Assembly (NCBI RefSeq): GCF_003597395.2 | Contig: NC_133773.1 | Coordinates: forward strand, 145,943,329-146,007,328 | Direction: 5' to 3' | Length of the DNA stretch: 64,000 nt | Source of the DNA: Chelonoidis abingdonii | Taxonomy: Eukaryota; Chordata; Testudines; Testudinidae | Part shown: positions 22,481 to 34,005 of the stretch, in pieces | Position numbering within the stretch: position 1 is the first letter of the stretch | Layout of the letters: every line of letters begins with the position of its first letter | Translations under genes and position numbers: made by a program | Notes under the pieces: generated by a model | The model's input: only the letters and a program-made list of their open reading frames with translations | The model's database searches: none | Told to the model about the DNA's origin: nothing

Positions 22481-25429
22481 TTGCTTACCACGCTCCTGCC
22501 TGCGTCATGCTGGTGGTGGTGTCTCCCCAGGCCACGGCTTGGTGTGGTGGGAATGATCTCACAGGCCCATGCAGAAATGCTCAGGCTGGCTCTGCGGTGG
22601 AGCCCTCTGAGGAATGCTGGCAGGCAGAACAAACAGTCCTTTGCACTTTCATGGTGAGGCGCTGGCAAAGGCGCAGCAGAGACTCCCCCCCCCGCAGGCC
22701 GGGGGAGCTGGACGGGGGAGGGGGGGAGTTGAGTGCCCCTCGCCCAGGGCTGAGCTGTACTGGGCCCCTCATTGCTGCTCCCTTGGCACAGAGTTTAGCT
22801 TGACTTGGCTGTGGGGACAGTCCTCTCCCGGCTGGGAACAGAACTACCCAACAGTGTGTGTCAGGTCCCTATACTGGCAAGTGCTAACGGTGATTCTCCT
22901 CTAGCACAAGTGACAGAGGTCCACACTGTTACAGTAGGAGTCTCTGGTTCCATGCTGGCTGCCACTAGGAAATCCTAGAGGTTGGGGCGGCAGCAGCTTG
23001 CCCAGAGGTACCCGGTGCCCTGGCACTGGCAGGGGCCCTAGACGCAGGTCCCGGGGCCTTGCCCTGTTCATAGAGTTTTCCTCTGGGGAAGCGAAGCAGC
23101 TGCCCTGCGAGAAGGCTGCCCAGCCCTGCTCTTCCCCTGCTGCTGTGCGATCGATCAGCACCTGGGCCAGGGGGCTGGTTTCCGTGTCTGCACCACAGCC
23201 CAGGGGTGTGGACTTGGCCCCGCTGCCTAAGCAGGGGCGAAAGTGCAGGGAAATTCTGGAGAGGTGTGATCATAGTACAGCCTGCAAAGGCAGTGGGGGG
23301 CGAGGGAGTGGAACAGACAGATGAGAATGGGGGGGGGAGAACCAAGGTCTGGGGGTGACAGCTGTCTCCCTTGCCGCATAGCAAATGAGGCCCCTGTTCC
23401 CATGGCAGTCGGGGAGAGGTAGGGCCCCACAGGCCATGAGCTCAGCCGCCGTCTCGGGGGAGCCCCTGTCCTCACCAAAGCAGGGGGAGACACAGCCTGG
23501 GACCTGAATCCAGGGTAACAATCTCTGCTTCTCTCCCAGTGAGGGGGGATCCGTCCCAGGCAAAGCCAAGGCGGAGTGCCCGGAGCAGGGTCACCCGCAT
23601 CCCCGGCCCCTGCTGGCTCCCCGGCCCTGGCCTTTCCCTCTCCCGCTCCCAGCTCTCGCTCGCTGATTTCATGGGGAACAGAGCCATCTGCAGGATCCCG
23701 GCCTGGCTCTCCTCACTGCGACACGCACCCATGCAAGGCAGCTTAGCCCAGGCCCAGGTTTCTGCAACGTTTCACTTATTGTCATGCTCCAACTCGAGCA
23801 ACTGGCGTTGCTCAGCCACATGCCCTGTGGTTTCACCTGCCTGGGACGGGGAGATGCGGGCGCCTCGGGAAACGGCCCGGGAGCTGAGCGAGATCGCGGG
23901 ACTAGCAGTGGGTGAGGCGACAGCTCCTGGGGGAATTGCAGGAGAGCCCCACGGCGCCGATAGCAGCTGGGGCCGCAGCCTGCTCACAGCAGCAGCAAGG
24001 GTGGCCCAGCTGCTGCCTCGCCAACCGCGTCTAGCTGGTGCCACATAAATATAGATACATTCCCTGTCGACTGGTCCCTACCTTTCCTCCCTGCCCAGTG
24101 CCTGGCCTCATGCTCTGCCCCCCAAGCCCCTGCAAATATTGCGCACAGTGCAGGAAAAGCTCCATGTTGTGTGGGTGTTCGAATTAATTTGTGTGTGCCT
24201 GCCCGGTACCTTTGGGTGTTTTGACAGTTGGGCACACGGTTGTGTTTTAGGTCTGTGGGTGTTTGGGGGTGGGGGTGCATGTTTTTGTCTAGAAATACCT
24301 TTGTGCATGGGCGTGTATGTGTTTTCCTTGAGGAACCACTTCTCAGCACATCTCTCCCACTGCCAACCTTCAGGCATTTGTCATGAGTCTCATGATTATT
24401 ACTGTTTTCCTTAAAGCCCCAGCTCCTGGAGTCCCGTGGATAGGGGATGATATCAGCCTTCATTTGAAAGAAAAATTAAGTTTCTGCCCCTTGCAGCTGT
24501 GGAGAAAGCATCAAAATGTGACACACACTCCCTGTGGACCCTAAAACACAAGGCACATAGAAAGAGCCCCACAGGTTTTATTTTTACATAATCTCATGAT
24601 TTTAAAGCCAGCCTTGTGAGTTTTGAACATTTGGGGTGGCAAGACTGCATCTTGGGTTTTCCTGTGGCATCCCAGGGGAACACAGTGTGAGGAGCTGCCA
24701 GCTGGGTGGCCCCACAACAGATTCTTCGAGACAGCGAGAGCACAAGCAGAGGATGAAGCCACATACTAACCAGGTGACATGCCACTGGCTTCCTCGTTAG
24801 CACTGGGGGTGGCCAAGCAAAAGAGCCATGGCTAGCAAGCTCGTTAAGGGCAGAGCCAGCTCTGCAGGCCCAATGCTGGTTGTCCATTGGCCAGCTGGGA
24901 TGTGGGGCGGGGAAGTGAGATCAGTGGATCCAGGAAAGTCACCTGCTGTGGGGCTGGAGCTGGAGAGAACTGTGGGTTCAGGGAAGGGACGCCCACGAAC
25001 AGTGAAAGGTGCTGTGGGACTGATGACCCATGCATGGCCCCAGCACAGGGACAGCCAGGCAGTGGCAGGGCAAGCATCCCCCAGAGCACCACCTGATGCA
25101 CTGCAGCCCCGCTGTCGAGTGGCCAGCCCTTGGGGGACTGGGGGGACCCCTGGGCAGCCCTGGGCCACTCTGCAGAGGCTGCTGGCAAGGGAGAGTTGGT
25201 GCCACCTGTGGTGTTCTCGTGTGGCATGGCTCCTGGCCCCGCACAGACAGGAGCAGAGCACATGCTTCTTGTTGTGCAAAATGAGGGGGGCGGGGGGGCT
25301 GGAGAGCTTAGAGGACGCTGTGACCTCACCAGGGACGAACCCATTACAAGGGCCTGGTGCCCTGGATGGCACACAGGGGCCAGCTCCTCCCTCACAAAGG
25401 TGGGAGCGGCTGGGCAGCTAGTTTAAAAC
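22481..25429. other. GC-rich unassigned DNA apart from the repeat at 24.4 kb
   Basis: ORFs of up to 197 codons (24828-25421) occur on both strands at once, as expected in GC-rich DNA, and none shows a family signature. Confidence 0.45.
24370..24660. repeat. Old interspersed repeat with CTCATGATT motifs
   Basis: TCATGAGTCTCATGATTATTACTG, TTAAAGCCCCAGCTCCTGGAGTC and TAATCTCATGATTTTAAAGCCAGCC recur in sauropsid genomes by my recollection. The family name is not known to me. Confidence 0.4.
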
Positions 25430-26240
25430 TTACTGTACCCGCTGGCCAGCCTGGCACAGGGTGACCCCCACGAACAGGTGGTCTCCTGGGATAGCCGTGG
25501 AAGGGAGTACTAGCCACGGCCACCCATTGATCCCAGTGTGTTTGGTGGGAAGCGGGGACGCTAGAGGTCATGGGGAGAGGCTGGGAAGCTGGCTCCTTCC
25601 TCCAGGCCCCAGGGGGAGGACCCTCTGCAGGCTGGTGTCCCGCTGCCGCTTGGCCCCTGTGTCGCTCCCAGACCCAGCGCCCCATTATCTGGGGTGCTGC
25701 CCCTAAGCAGTAACCCCTTTCTCTCTGGGTCCCCGCTCCCCAGGGAACCCCCACCCACTATCCCCACGTCGCCTCAGTCTCAGGCTACTGCCAGTCACCA
25801 ACTGGCCTCCGCGCCCTGGGGCAGACTGCAGCATCAGCCTCTCATCACAGGCAAGGAGGGTTTGGACCTGCTGCCTTTGCCTACCCCTGGGCTGCCCTCT
25901 GCAACCCCCAGTACCCATTGGCCTTCTGCTAGCCCTCAGCCTGGGGCTTTCCAGGCTGGAGCTCCCCAGCTCCTCTGCCTTTTCCCAGCCCTGCTCCACT
26001 CAGGTACCCTGTCTCCAGCTCCCTGCAGCCAGGCCCTTCTCCCTGTACAGGCAGAGGGAGACTGTGTCTGCCTCTGGCTTTTATAGGGCCAGTGGAGTCT
26101 GTCTGGGGCGTGGCCCCAGCTGCAGCCACTTCCCCCAATGAGCCCAGCCTAGGGCTCCCAGCCCCAGCCCTCCCCAAGGGCAGAGGAAGTATCCTGGACC
26201 GTGCTGAGCCCGAGGACTCTGTCCAAGCCCTGAGTACTCC
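25430..26240 (-). repeat. Old LTR-like repeat family, copy 1, uninterrupted
   Basis: This is the homologue of 60.8-62.5 kb without the solo LTR: at 25764-25770 it reads TATCCCCAC followed directly by the sequence that comes after the LTR in the other copy, an empty site. On the minus strand a TATA-like CCCTATAAAAG lies at about 26079-26089, which fits a promoter in the U3 of an LTR. Confidence 0.55.
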
Positions 26241-26283
26241 CCACAGGGCGAGGAAGTGGAGTCGGGGAACACGTTGGGCTCGG

Positions 26284-26421
26284 TGTGGCGGTGCTCGCTC
26301 ACCCTTGGAGCGCCCCCGGCATTAGAGCAGGACCTTGCTGCTGTCTTTGGCTCCAGCACCCCCTGCAAGCCGCCTGCCTCTGGCCCCAGGCTTTCTGTGC
26401 TCAGCCTCCGGCTGCGCCCCC
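26284..26421. mobile_element. Fragment related to the 519-bp LTR
   Basis: The start (TGTGGCGGTGCTCGCTCACCC-TGGAGCGCC) matches the first 35 bp of the solo LTR at 34006 with several changes. Similarity fades afterwards and the stretch ends at a Gypsy LTR end at 26422. Confidence 0.4.
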
Positions 26422-26453
26422 TGTCATGGAGTGTGGGGGAGTCCAGCCCTGCA

Positions 26454-26454
26454 N
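26454..26454. other. Single-N assembly seam at the start of duplication copy 1
   Basis: Gypsy LTR (minus) on the left, the middle of the fold-back element's right arm on the right. Confidence 0.85.
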
Positions 26455-26789
26455 GCTTCTCAGAGAAAAGGTCACCTTGCAAAACAATAGATTTTTCCTA
26501 AGCCATGTTCCTGGGAACAGCTGAACCATTTTGGCTGAAATTTTCCCATAACATCCAGCTGTTCCCATCAGTTACAATTTGGCAACATTACTGAAAACAG
26601 GGGCTTATAATGGGAAGCATCAGACAACCTGGCTAATAGCGGCGTTATCAAACCTACCTATACTTGATCTCACTGGAGAACCTAGAGGCTGCATCAGCGA
26701 GAGGGCCTCATTGTGCTGGGTGTTGGAAAGATGGGGGCGAGAGTTGCTGCCTTGAAAACAGATTAAAGCAGGAGCAAGGAAGCATTTTT

Positions 26790-26910
26790 ACCCATGCCTA
26801 GCAGAGGGGAAACTGAGGCAGAGAGAGCAATGACATGATTCAGGCAGAGCTGGGAATCCAACCCAGCACTCTTGGTCTTTGATGAACATGTTAACCATCA
26901 GCTCAGCCTT
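26790..26910 (+). mobile_element. MIR-like SINE (duplication copy 1)
   Basis: TTTACCCATGCCTAGCAGAGGGGAAACTGAGGCAGAGAGAGCAATGACATG and GGCAGAGCTGGGAATCCAACCCAG. The same SINE is carried at 31954-32074 in copy 2. Confidence 0.75.
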
Positions 26911-26992
26911 CCAGTGCTCCAGGGAGTGTCCGTCAGCTCCCCTGGGGCAGTTCGCTGCTAGGAATGAGGGTTAGCTGTGCAATGCCCTAGTG

Positions 26993-27342
26993 CAGGGCCG
27001 CCTGGGGGGGCGGGGGGCAAGTGGGGCAATTTGACCCAGACCCCGGGCCCAGCAGGGGCCCCCACGAGAGTTTTTGGCAGGTCTTTGGTGGCAGATCCTT
27101 CAGTGCTGCCGAACACACCCGGAGCAAGTGAAGGACCCCTGCCGAAGACCTGAAGCTTCTTCCGCTCCGGGTATTCAGCAGCAATTTGGCAGCAGGGGTT
27201 CCTTCTGCTCCGATCTTCGGCGACAGTTCGGCGGTGGCTCCTTCACTCGCCCTGGGACCCGTTGTCGAAGTGCCCCAGGGACCCGGAGCAGGACACCCAC
27301 CACCCAAGACCCCAGGCCCCCTGAATCGTCTGGGCAGCCCTG
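26993..27342. mobile_element. hAT MITE, 350 bp, TSD CCCTAGTG
   Basis: It is flanked by the perfect 8-bp duplication CCCTAGTG (26985-26992, 27343-27350), diagnostic of hAT. The ends are CAGGGCCGCCTGG and the inverted CAGGGCTGCCCAG. It has no transposase and is GC-rich with CCGAAG-type motifs. The ORFs within it have no coding support. It is repeated in copy 2. Confidence 0.9.
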
Positions 27343-27350
27343 CCCTAGTG

Positions 27351-28841
27351 GAGAAGATTGGAGAGTTTAGCTGTGACTTTCACAGGGGTTGAGTGGGTAA
27401 AAGGCCTTAGTGGGTCTGTGAAAATCAAGGAGGGGAATCCCCTCCTCCTCGTCCCTGAGACAGGCCCAGGTCCTCCAGCAGCTTCTCCTTTCCTCGAGGA
27501 TGTTGGAGGTGAACTGGCACCGAAGCGCCAGTTGCCTCCCTGATGACCCTGGGGAGGCTGGGCAGCTCCGTGGCATGAGGAGATGTGCCAGCTCGCAGCC
27601 CAGCTAGCTCCTCACCCCGCACACACGCTCTCTCTGTCTGGTATGAAATTAAGCCCTCACGCAGGGCCGCGGCTCAGCCACGCTCAGAGACTCATCGGGC
27701 AGCTGGGCCGCCAGATGTGACAAGCTGCCTCAAGACATTGAAAAAAAAAAAGCCCCTTCCCATCTGGGCTCCTCCGACTGGCAAGAAAGACACATGACTT
27801 CCTTTCCTTTAGCATGGATGGCATGTCCATGGGCTGTAGCCAAACGGCCTTTCTCCGTGTCCTGAGCTCAGCCTGGCACTGCCGTGTCCTGGAAGCAGCC
27901 TGGCACTGCCTTACAGCTGGTCTCTGCTTCCTGGGGGGCCGGGGCAGCAGAGCGTAAGTAGGGAAGCCCTGGGGCTGCTCTGTCTGACACCAGGGGCAGG
28001 TGGGTCCCAGCACAGCACGAACGTACCAGCAGCACCGGGTAACTCAAAGCCACTTTTACCCCCGGTCGCTGTCTCCGCCTCAGGCACAAGGAAACAAGTA
28101 ACTGGCACCAGGCCCCTGGAGTCTGGAGCCCGCCCCTCCCTGACTCTCGGGTGCGGCTGAAATCCACACTGGGCTCCAGCCCTGACCCCCCTGAAGGATC
28201 CACATTTCTAGGCAGGCCCTGCAGCCTGGGGATGCTGGTAACCCAGCCGAGTCTCTGCATGCTGCCCCCTGGTCCCGCTGTGGATCAGGCTCAGCCACAG
28301 GGACTGTCAGCCTGGACAGCGAAGCCTGCCAGAGAGGGGCCCAGCCTTCGGTTGCATGGCCCTGCAGGTTCAGGAGGCTGGACTTTCTCCGCTGCGTGGG
28401 ACTGGGGTGGAGCTTCACACAGCGGAGGAGCGGCTGGTCTCAGGACATCATCCCTCACCCACGCTGGGGGCAGGGCACCCCAGACATCTCACCCCGACTC
28501 TGACCCCGCCACTCACAGGCCAGGTTTGGCCAGTCAGGATACTGGGAGGGTAAATCAGCAACCAGACTATGCAAAGCGCATTGCTACCCCCCTCCCCCCG
28601 CTGTCACTGGTCCGGGCTCAGGAGCTGGCTGGCACTCACACAGGCTGCCAGAGCCACCCCTGGCCCCAATACCAGGTGATGGGCGCTGTATAAAAACCTA
28701 CATAGAAAGATGCCCCCTCACATCTGCATTGTAGCAGCTCCACAGCCCCCAGCTGTCAGCCTGCGGCACCAGGGGCAGCTGGACATTTCATGGGCAGGGC
28801 AGGGCCAGGATCAGACTCTCCTGTTCTGAAGGCCTAGGCCC
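27351..28841. other. Unique part of the duplicated segment
   Basis: The portion between the hAT and the 519-bp LTR start (copy 2: 32515-34005). It has an A-rich run at 27741-27752 and ORFs up to 180 codons without features. Nothing is recognised as a gene. Confidence 0.5.
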
Positions 28842-29153
28842 TGTCACAGGGTGCTCGACTCACCCCTGGAGCGCCTCCTTCTAGGCACGTCCAGGGATGC
28901 TCTCAGCCACGCCAACACCGCTCCTCCGACTCCACATTCTGAACCCCTCAGCCCCCTGAATTCCAACCACCCAGCCCAAAACCGAAACTGAACTAACTCC
29001 CTCCAGCCGGCCCCTTCCTTTGTCCAGCTTCCCGGGCAAAGGTGCTGACCCCTCCCCCCCTACCTGGCTCAGGTTACAGGCTTAGATCCTGTCCCTCAAC
29101 TAAAGTCCTCCTCGGCTTTCCCATCCCCCACACAGACAGTCCCTACTCCATCA

Positions 29154-30279
29154 CCCCCCCCAAGTGCAGACCCCAGCTGGGTCCCATAAACAAGTCCAAA
29201 CGAAACTGAAGACTTCCCATCCCAAGCCCTAACTGTTCAGAGGTTAAGCTGCCATCCTGTCTGATCCCGGAGCTGGAATGGGCCAGAGAGGCCTGACCCC
29301 CCTGCTCTCAGACCCCTGCCAGGTCAATGATCCCTGCAGCCTGGGGGGTGCTCACCGGAACGCGGGAGGGTTTCCTGCACCCCGGACCAATGTAGAAATG
29401 TATTTGGCCAATGCAGAAATATTTCAGGGTTCACAGCAGGAATCTGGCGAGGGTGGGGGCTGTCCCCCAGGGCCCCAGACTCTGGGCAGTGGACCAGGCT
29501 GGCGTGAGGGGGTGGGGGGACAGATGGCCTTTCGTCCCAGGCACTGGGTCCAGTGCAGAGGGGCAGGAACAAAGTACCCACGGGGGAGCAGCTAACGCGT
29601 AGCCTGGGAAATGTTCCACGCCTTGCTGGGCTGTCTGGGGACCGTGGTTCTCAGGCGGAGAGGGGAGTGGGCGGTGAGCTCCTGCAGGTGTTAATGAGCC
29701 ATTTGGAGCCACTTCAGTAATGAACCCCCAAGGGTGCGACTCAGCGAGGCCTTGGAGGGCGCCATGGGAGCAGCGCCAGGGGCGGGGGGGGAGCACGAAG
29801 CAAACAAGGTTGCTAGGTTACTGCCACCTACTTGGAAAAGAAGCAAACCTCCAATGCCAAGCTGGGATCTGGACCCCTGGGGGGCTCGGGGGCTCCATCT
29901 GGGACCCTGCCATCAGGGAGGGCGACAGGAACCCTGGAGGCAGGCCCGGAAAGGCCGAGTCGGGCTGCCCCAGCGCCAGGTTAGAGAGATGAATATTTTA
30001 AACCTCCATCCACCCGTCCATGCTCTCGCTGCAGCCCTGGCATCGCGCGTACACCTCACCTGCCCCTCATTCTGGAACGGGAGGTGGGGGGGATCCCTAT
30101 TGTTTTCAGACTCGACTCACTGCCATTCCCTGCACTGGGTCACACTTTTAGCATCATTACTGACGTGGTAATTTCAGACTGGAGGGCTCTGGATTGGGCG
30201 CCACAGATGGGGCTGTAGGTCCCTGCTTACCTGCCCAGCCCAGGTACCGTAGGTGGGACTGAGACTGTTACTGTGGGTG
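29154..30279. other. Unassigned DNA between split LTR and fold-back element
   Basis: GC-rich with short ORFs. No named repeat was found. Confidence 0.5.
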
Positions 30280-31815
30280 AGGCTGGCAGCGCCGCTCCTG
30301 GTTAAGGTTGCCCAGCACTTCTCATTATAAGACCCCGTTTTCAGTTGATTAATTTGCCAAACTTTAACGTTTGAGCAGTAATTTCCCCAGCTCGGCGTCT
30401 GCCTCTGGCTGAATTAATCTGGGAAGTTTCAGACATTTCTGAGAACAAATTTGAGCAAAACAGCGTATTTCCCTGAATGCTGGTTCCCTGAATGCTGTGG
30501 AGCAAGGGCTTAAAATGAGGCCGGAGAAGTTGCCCTGGGACCAGGAATGTGTCTTTTGCTATTCTTGTGGGGGGGAAATGCCAAAATGTGGCTGTTCTAA
30601 ACCTCCAAAAGAAATCTCCGTTCACACATGCTCAGTAGAGACTTGGTAGAATTTGGCAGCTAAAAACTGAGGGTTCCAGCCATGCGATCGCTCTTCCCAG
30701 CTGCTACTGACCCTGGAGAGCAGGCACCGGAGCCGAGAGCAGGGAGACCGTCCCCCAGGGCTCGCCGTGTTCCCCTTGGGGAGAGCAGGCTGCTTGGATA
30801 CAGGCGGGACCAGAGCCAGACATTGGGAAAGGGGAAGGAGCCAGGTGAGGGATGGGGACGAGGACCAGCTGGGGGAGAAGGCTGCAGGATGGAGCCCGTG
30901 CAAAGGGGAATGGAGATGGGGAGGCTTGGGAGCCAGTGGGGTGTCGGGGGGTGGGGGACGACTGAGCTCAGATGAGCCAGGGAGGGGAGGCGGGGCAGGC
31001 TGGTGGGACAAGGAGACTAGGAGAAGTCTGGAGATAGTCTGAGTCTTCCCCACCCCTGGCCCAGTCTCCTCATCTACCCAGCCCCAGTCTCCTTGCCCAG
31101 CCAGTCTTCACCTCCTACTCTGGGCTTGCTGCCTGGGTGCCAATATCCCACCCAGTCCCAGGGTCCCTGCCCCCGGGTTCCCCCCACCCAAACCAGCTCC
31201 TCATCCCAAACTCGTCGCCCAGCTAGTCCCAGTTCCCCACCTCCACCCAGCTCAGTGTCCCCTGCAGCCAACTAGCTCCCAGGCCTTCCTCCTCCGTTCT
31301 CCCCGCAGCTTCCAGCCCAGGCTCCTTGCCTAGCCAGTCCGTCTGCCTCCAATTCCCAGGACCAGTTTCTCTCTCTCTCCAGGCTGGGCAGGTAGGAGCT
31401 TTGAGGGAATGGAGCACGGCTCAAGGAGGACAGACTCTTTGGAGATTTTAGCTGCCAAACTGTGTCTTCTACTGAGCATGTCTGAACTGTGATTCTTCAA
31501 AGGCTTGGCCAACTTCGGGCAGATTTTCACAGGAACAGCAAAAGGAACCTCCCTGACACACAGGCCACACTGCTGCCAAATTTTAAGTCCCTGCCCCCAA
31601 AGTATGGGGAGTGCTAGAGCTTCTCAGAGAAAAGGTCACCTTGCAAAACAATAGATTTTTCCTAAGCCATGTTCCTGGGAACAGCTGAACCATTTTGGCT
31701 GAAATTTTCCCATAACATCCAGCTGTTCCCATCAGTTACAATTTGGCAACATTACTGAAAACAGGGGCTTATAATGGGAAGCATCAGACAACCTGGCTAA
31801 TAGCGGCGTTATCAA
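30280..31815. repeat. Fold-back element: ~1.5-kb imperfect inverted repeat
   Basis: The left arm (30280-30665) and the reverse complement of the right arm (31443-31815) share, in order, GCCGCT, ATTATAAG-CCC-GTTTTCAGT, TTGCCAAA, CTTTTGCT-TTC-TGTG, CATGCTCAGTAGA and TTTGGCAGCTAAAA. Between the arms a purine-rich half (30700-31030) is followed by a pyrimidine-rich half (31040-31380), so the dyad centre is close to 31040 and the whole unit could fold on itself. It looks like a non-autonomous DNA transposon with very long inverted repeats. No transposase or clear TSD was seen. Confidence 0.7.
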
Positions 31816-31953
31816 ACCTACCTATACTTGATCTCACTGGAGAACCTAGAGGCTGCATCAGCGAGAGGGCCTCATTGTGCTGGGTGTTGGAAAGATGGGG
31901 GCGAGAGTTGCTGCCTTGAAAACAGATTAAAGCAGGAGCAAGGAAGCATTTTT

Positions 31954-32074
31954 ACCCATGCCTAGCAGAGGGGAAACTGAGGCAGAGAGAGCAATGACAT
32001 GATTCAGGCAGAGCTGGGAATCCAACCCAGCACTCTTGGTCTTTGATGAACATGTTAACCATCAGCTCAGCCTT
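31954..32074 (+). mobile_element. MIR-like SINE (duplication copy 2)
   Basis: The duplicate of the SINE at 26790, part of the 2,477-bp segment and not a separate insertion. Confidence 0.75.
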
Positions 32075-32156
32075 CCAGTGCTCCAGGGAGTGTCCGTCAG
32101 CTCCCCTGGGGCAGTTCGCTGCTAGGAATGAGGGTTAGCTGTGCAATGCCCTAGTG

Positions 32157-32506
32157 CAGGGCCGCCTGGGGGGGCGGGGGGCAAGTGGGGCAATTTGACC
32201 CAGACCCCGGGCCCAGCAGGGGCCCCCACGAGAGTTTTTGGCAGGTCTTTGGTGGCAGATCCTTCAGTGCTGCCGAACACACCCGGAGCAAGTGAAGGAC
32301 CCCTGCCGAAGACCTGAAGCTTCTTCCGCTCCGGGTATTCAGCAGCAATTTGGCAGCAGGGGTTCCTTCTGCTCCGATCTTCGGCGACAGTTCGGCGGTG
32401 GCTCCTTCACTCGCCCTGGGACCCGTTGTCGAAGTGCCCCAGGGACCCGGAGCAGGACACCCACCACCCAAGACCCCAGGCCCCCTGAATCGTCTGGGCA
32501 GCCCTG
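32157..32506. mobile_element. hAT MITE in duplication copy 2, TSD CCCTAGTG
   Basis: This is the same insertion as at 26993, carried along in the duplicated segment with identical flanking 8-bp duplications (32149-32156, 32507-32514). It is not an independent transposition. Confidence 0.9.
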
Positions 32507-34005
32507 CCCTAGTGGAGAAGATTGGAGAGTTTAGCTGTGACTTTCACAGGGGTTGAGTGGGTAAAAGGCCTTAGTGGGTCTGTGAAAATCAAGGAGGGGA
32601 ATCCCCTCCTCCTCGTCCCTGAGACAGGCCCAGGTCCTCCAGCAGCTTCTCCTTTCCTCGAGGATGTTGGAGGTGAACTGGCACCGAAGCGCCAGTTGCC
32701 TCCCTGATGACCCTGGGGAGGCTGGGCAGCTCCGTGGCATGAGGAGATGTGCCAGCTCGCAGCCCAGCTAGCTCCTCACCCCGCACACACGCTCTCTCTG
32801 TCTGGTATGAAATTAAGCCCTCACGCAGGGCCGCGGCTCAGCCACGCTCAGAGACTCATCGGGCAGCTGGGCCGCCAGATGTGACAAGCTGCCTCAAGAC
32901 ATTGAAAAAAAAAAAGCCCCTTCCCATCTGGGCTCCTCCGACTGGCAAGAAAGACACATGACTTCCTTTCCTTTAGCATGGATGGCATGTCCATGGGCTG
33001 TAGCCAAACGGCCTTTCTCCGTGTCCTGAGCTCAGCCTGGCACTGCCGTGTCCTGGAAGCAGCCTGGCACTGCCTTACAGCTGGTCTCTGCTTCCTGGGG
33101 GGCCGGGGCAGCAGAGCGTAAGTAGGGAAGCCCTGGGGCTGCTCTGTCTGACACCAGGGGCAGGTGGGTCCCAGCACAGCACGAACGTACCAGCAGCACC
33201 GGGTAGCTCAAAGCCACTTTTACCCCCGGTCGCTGTCTCCGCCTCAGGCACAAGGAAACAAGTAACTGGCACCAGGCCCCTGGAGTCTGGAGCCCGCCCC
33301 TCCCTGACTCTCGGGTGCGGCTGAAATCCACACTGGGCTCCAGCCCTGACCCCCCTGAAGGATCCACATTTCTAGGCAGGCCCTGCAGCCTGGGGATGCT
33401 GGTAACCCAGCCGAGTCTCTGCATGCTGCCCCCTGGTCCCGCTGTGGATCAGGCTCAGCCACAGGGACTGTCAGCCTGGACAGCGAAGCCTGCCAGAGAG
33501 GGGCCCAGCCTTCGGTTGCATGGCCCTGCAGGTTCAGGAGGCTGGACTTTCTCCGCTGCGTGGGACTGGGGTGGAGCTTCACACAGCGGAGGAGCGGCTG
33601 GTCTCAGGACATCATCCCTCACCCACGCTGGGGGCAGGGCACCCCAGACATCTCACCCCGACTCTGACCCCGCCACTCACAGGCCAGGTTTGGCCAGTCA
33701 GGATACTGGGAGGGTAAATCAGCAACCAGACTATGCAAAGCGCATTGCTACCCCCCTCCCCCCGCTGTCACTGGTCCGGGCTCAGGAGCTGGCTGGCACT
33801 CACACAGGCTGCCAGAGCCACCCCTGGCCCCAATACCAGGTGATGGGCGCTGTATAAAAACCTACATAGAAAGATGCCCCCTCACATCTGCATTGTAGCA
33901 GCTCCACAGCCCCCAGCTGTCAGCCTGCGGCACCAGGGGCAGCTGGACATTTCATGGGCAGGGCAGGGCCAGGATCAGACTCTCCTGTTCTGAAGGCCTA
34001 GGCCC

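Larger units (their letters stand above)
26455..28931 (+). repeat. 2,477-bp duplicated segment, copy 1
   Basis: Every base position here corresponds to position +5,164 with no indel found; the one mismatch I noticed is A at 28042 against G at 33206. The copy begins just after the single N at 26454 and ends within the 519-bp LTR. It contains a MIR-like SINE (26790-26910) and a hAT element (26993-27342). Both boundaries truncate elements that are complete around copy 2. Confidence 0.95.
26422..29153 (-). mobile_element. Gypsy LTR, minus orientation, split by duplication copy 1
   Basis: Bases 26422-26453 are the reverse complement of the 3' end of the Gypsy LTR (compare 11186-11212: CCGGACTCCCCCACACTCC). 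Bases 28932-29153 are the reverse complement of its 5' half, ending at 29153 with the LTR start (TGATGGAGTAGGGACTG). Together they give 254 of about 406 bp, outer ends first, with the middle missing and copy 1 of the 2,477-bp segment in its place. CCCCC lies outside both ends, compatible with a TSD though low in information. Confidence 0.65.
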
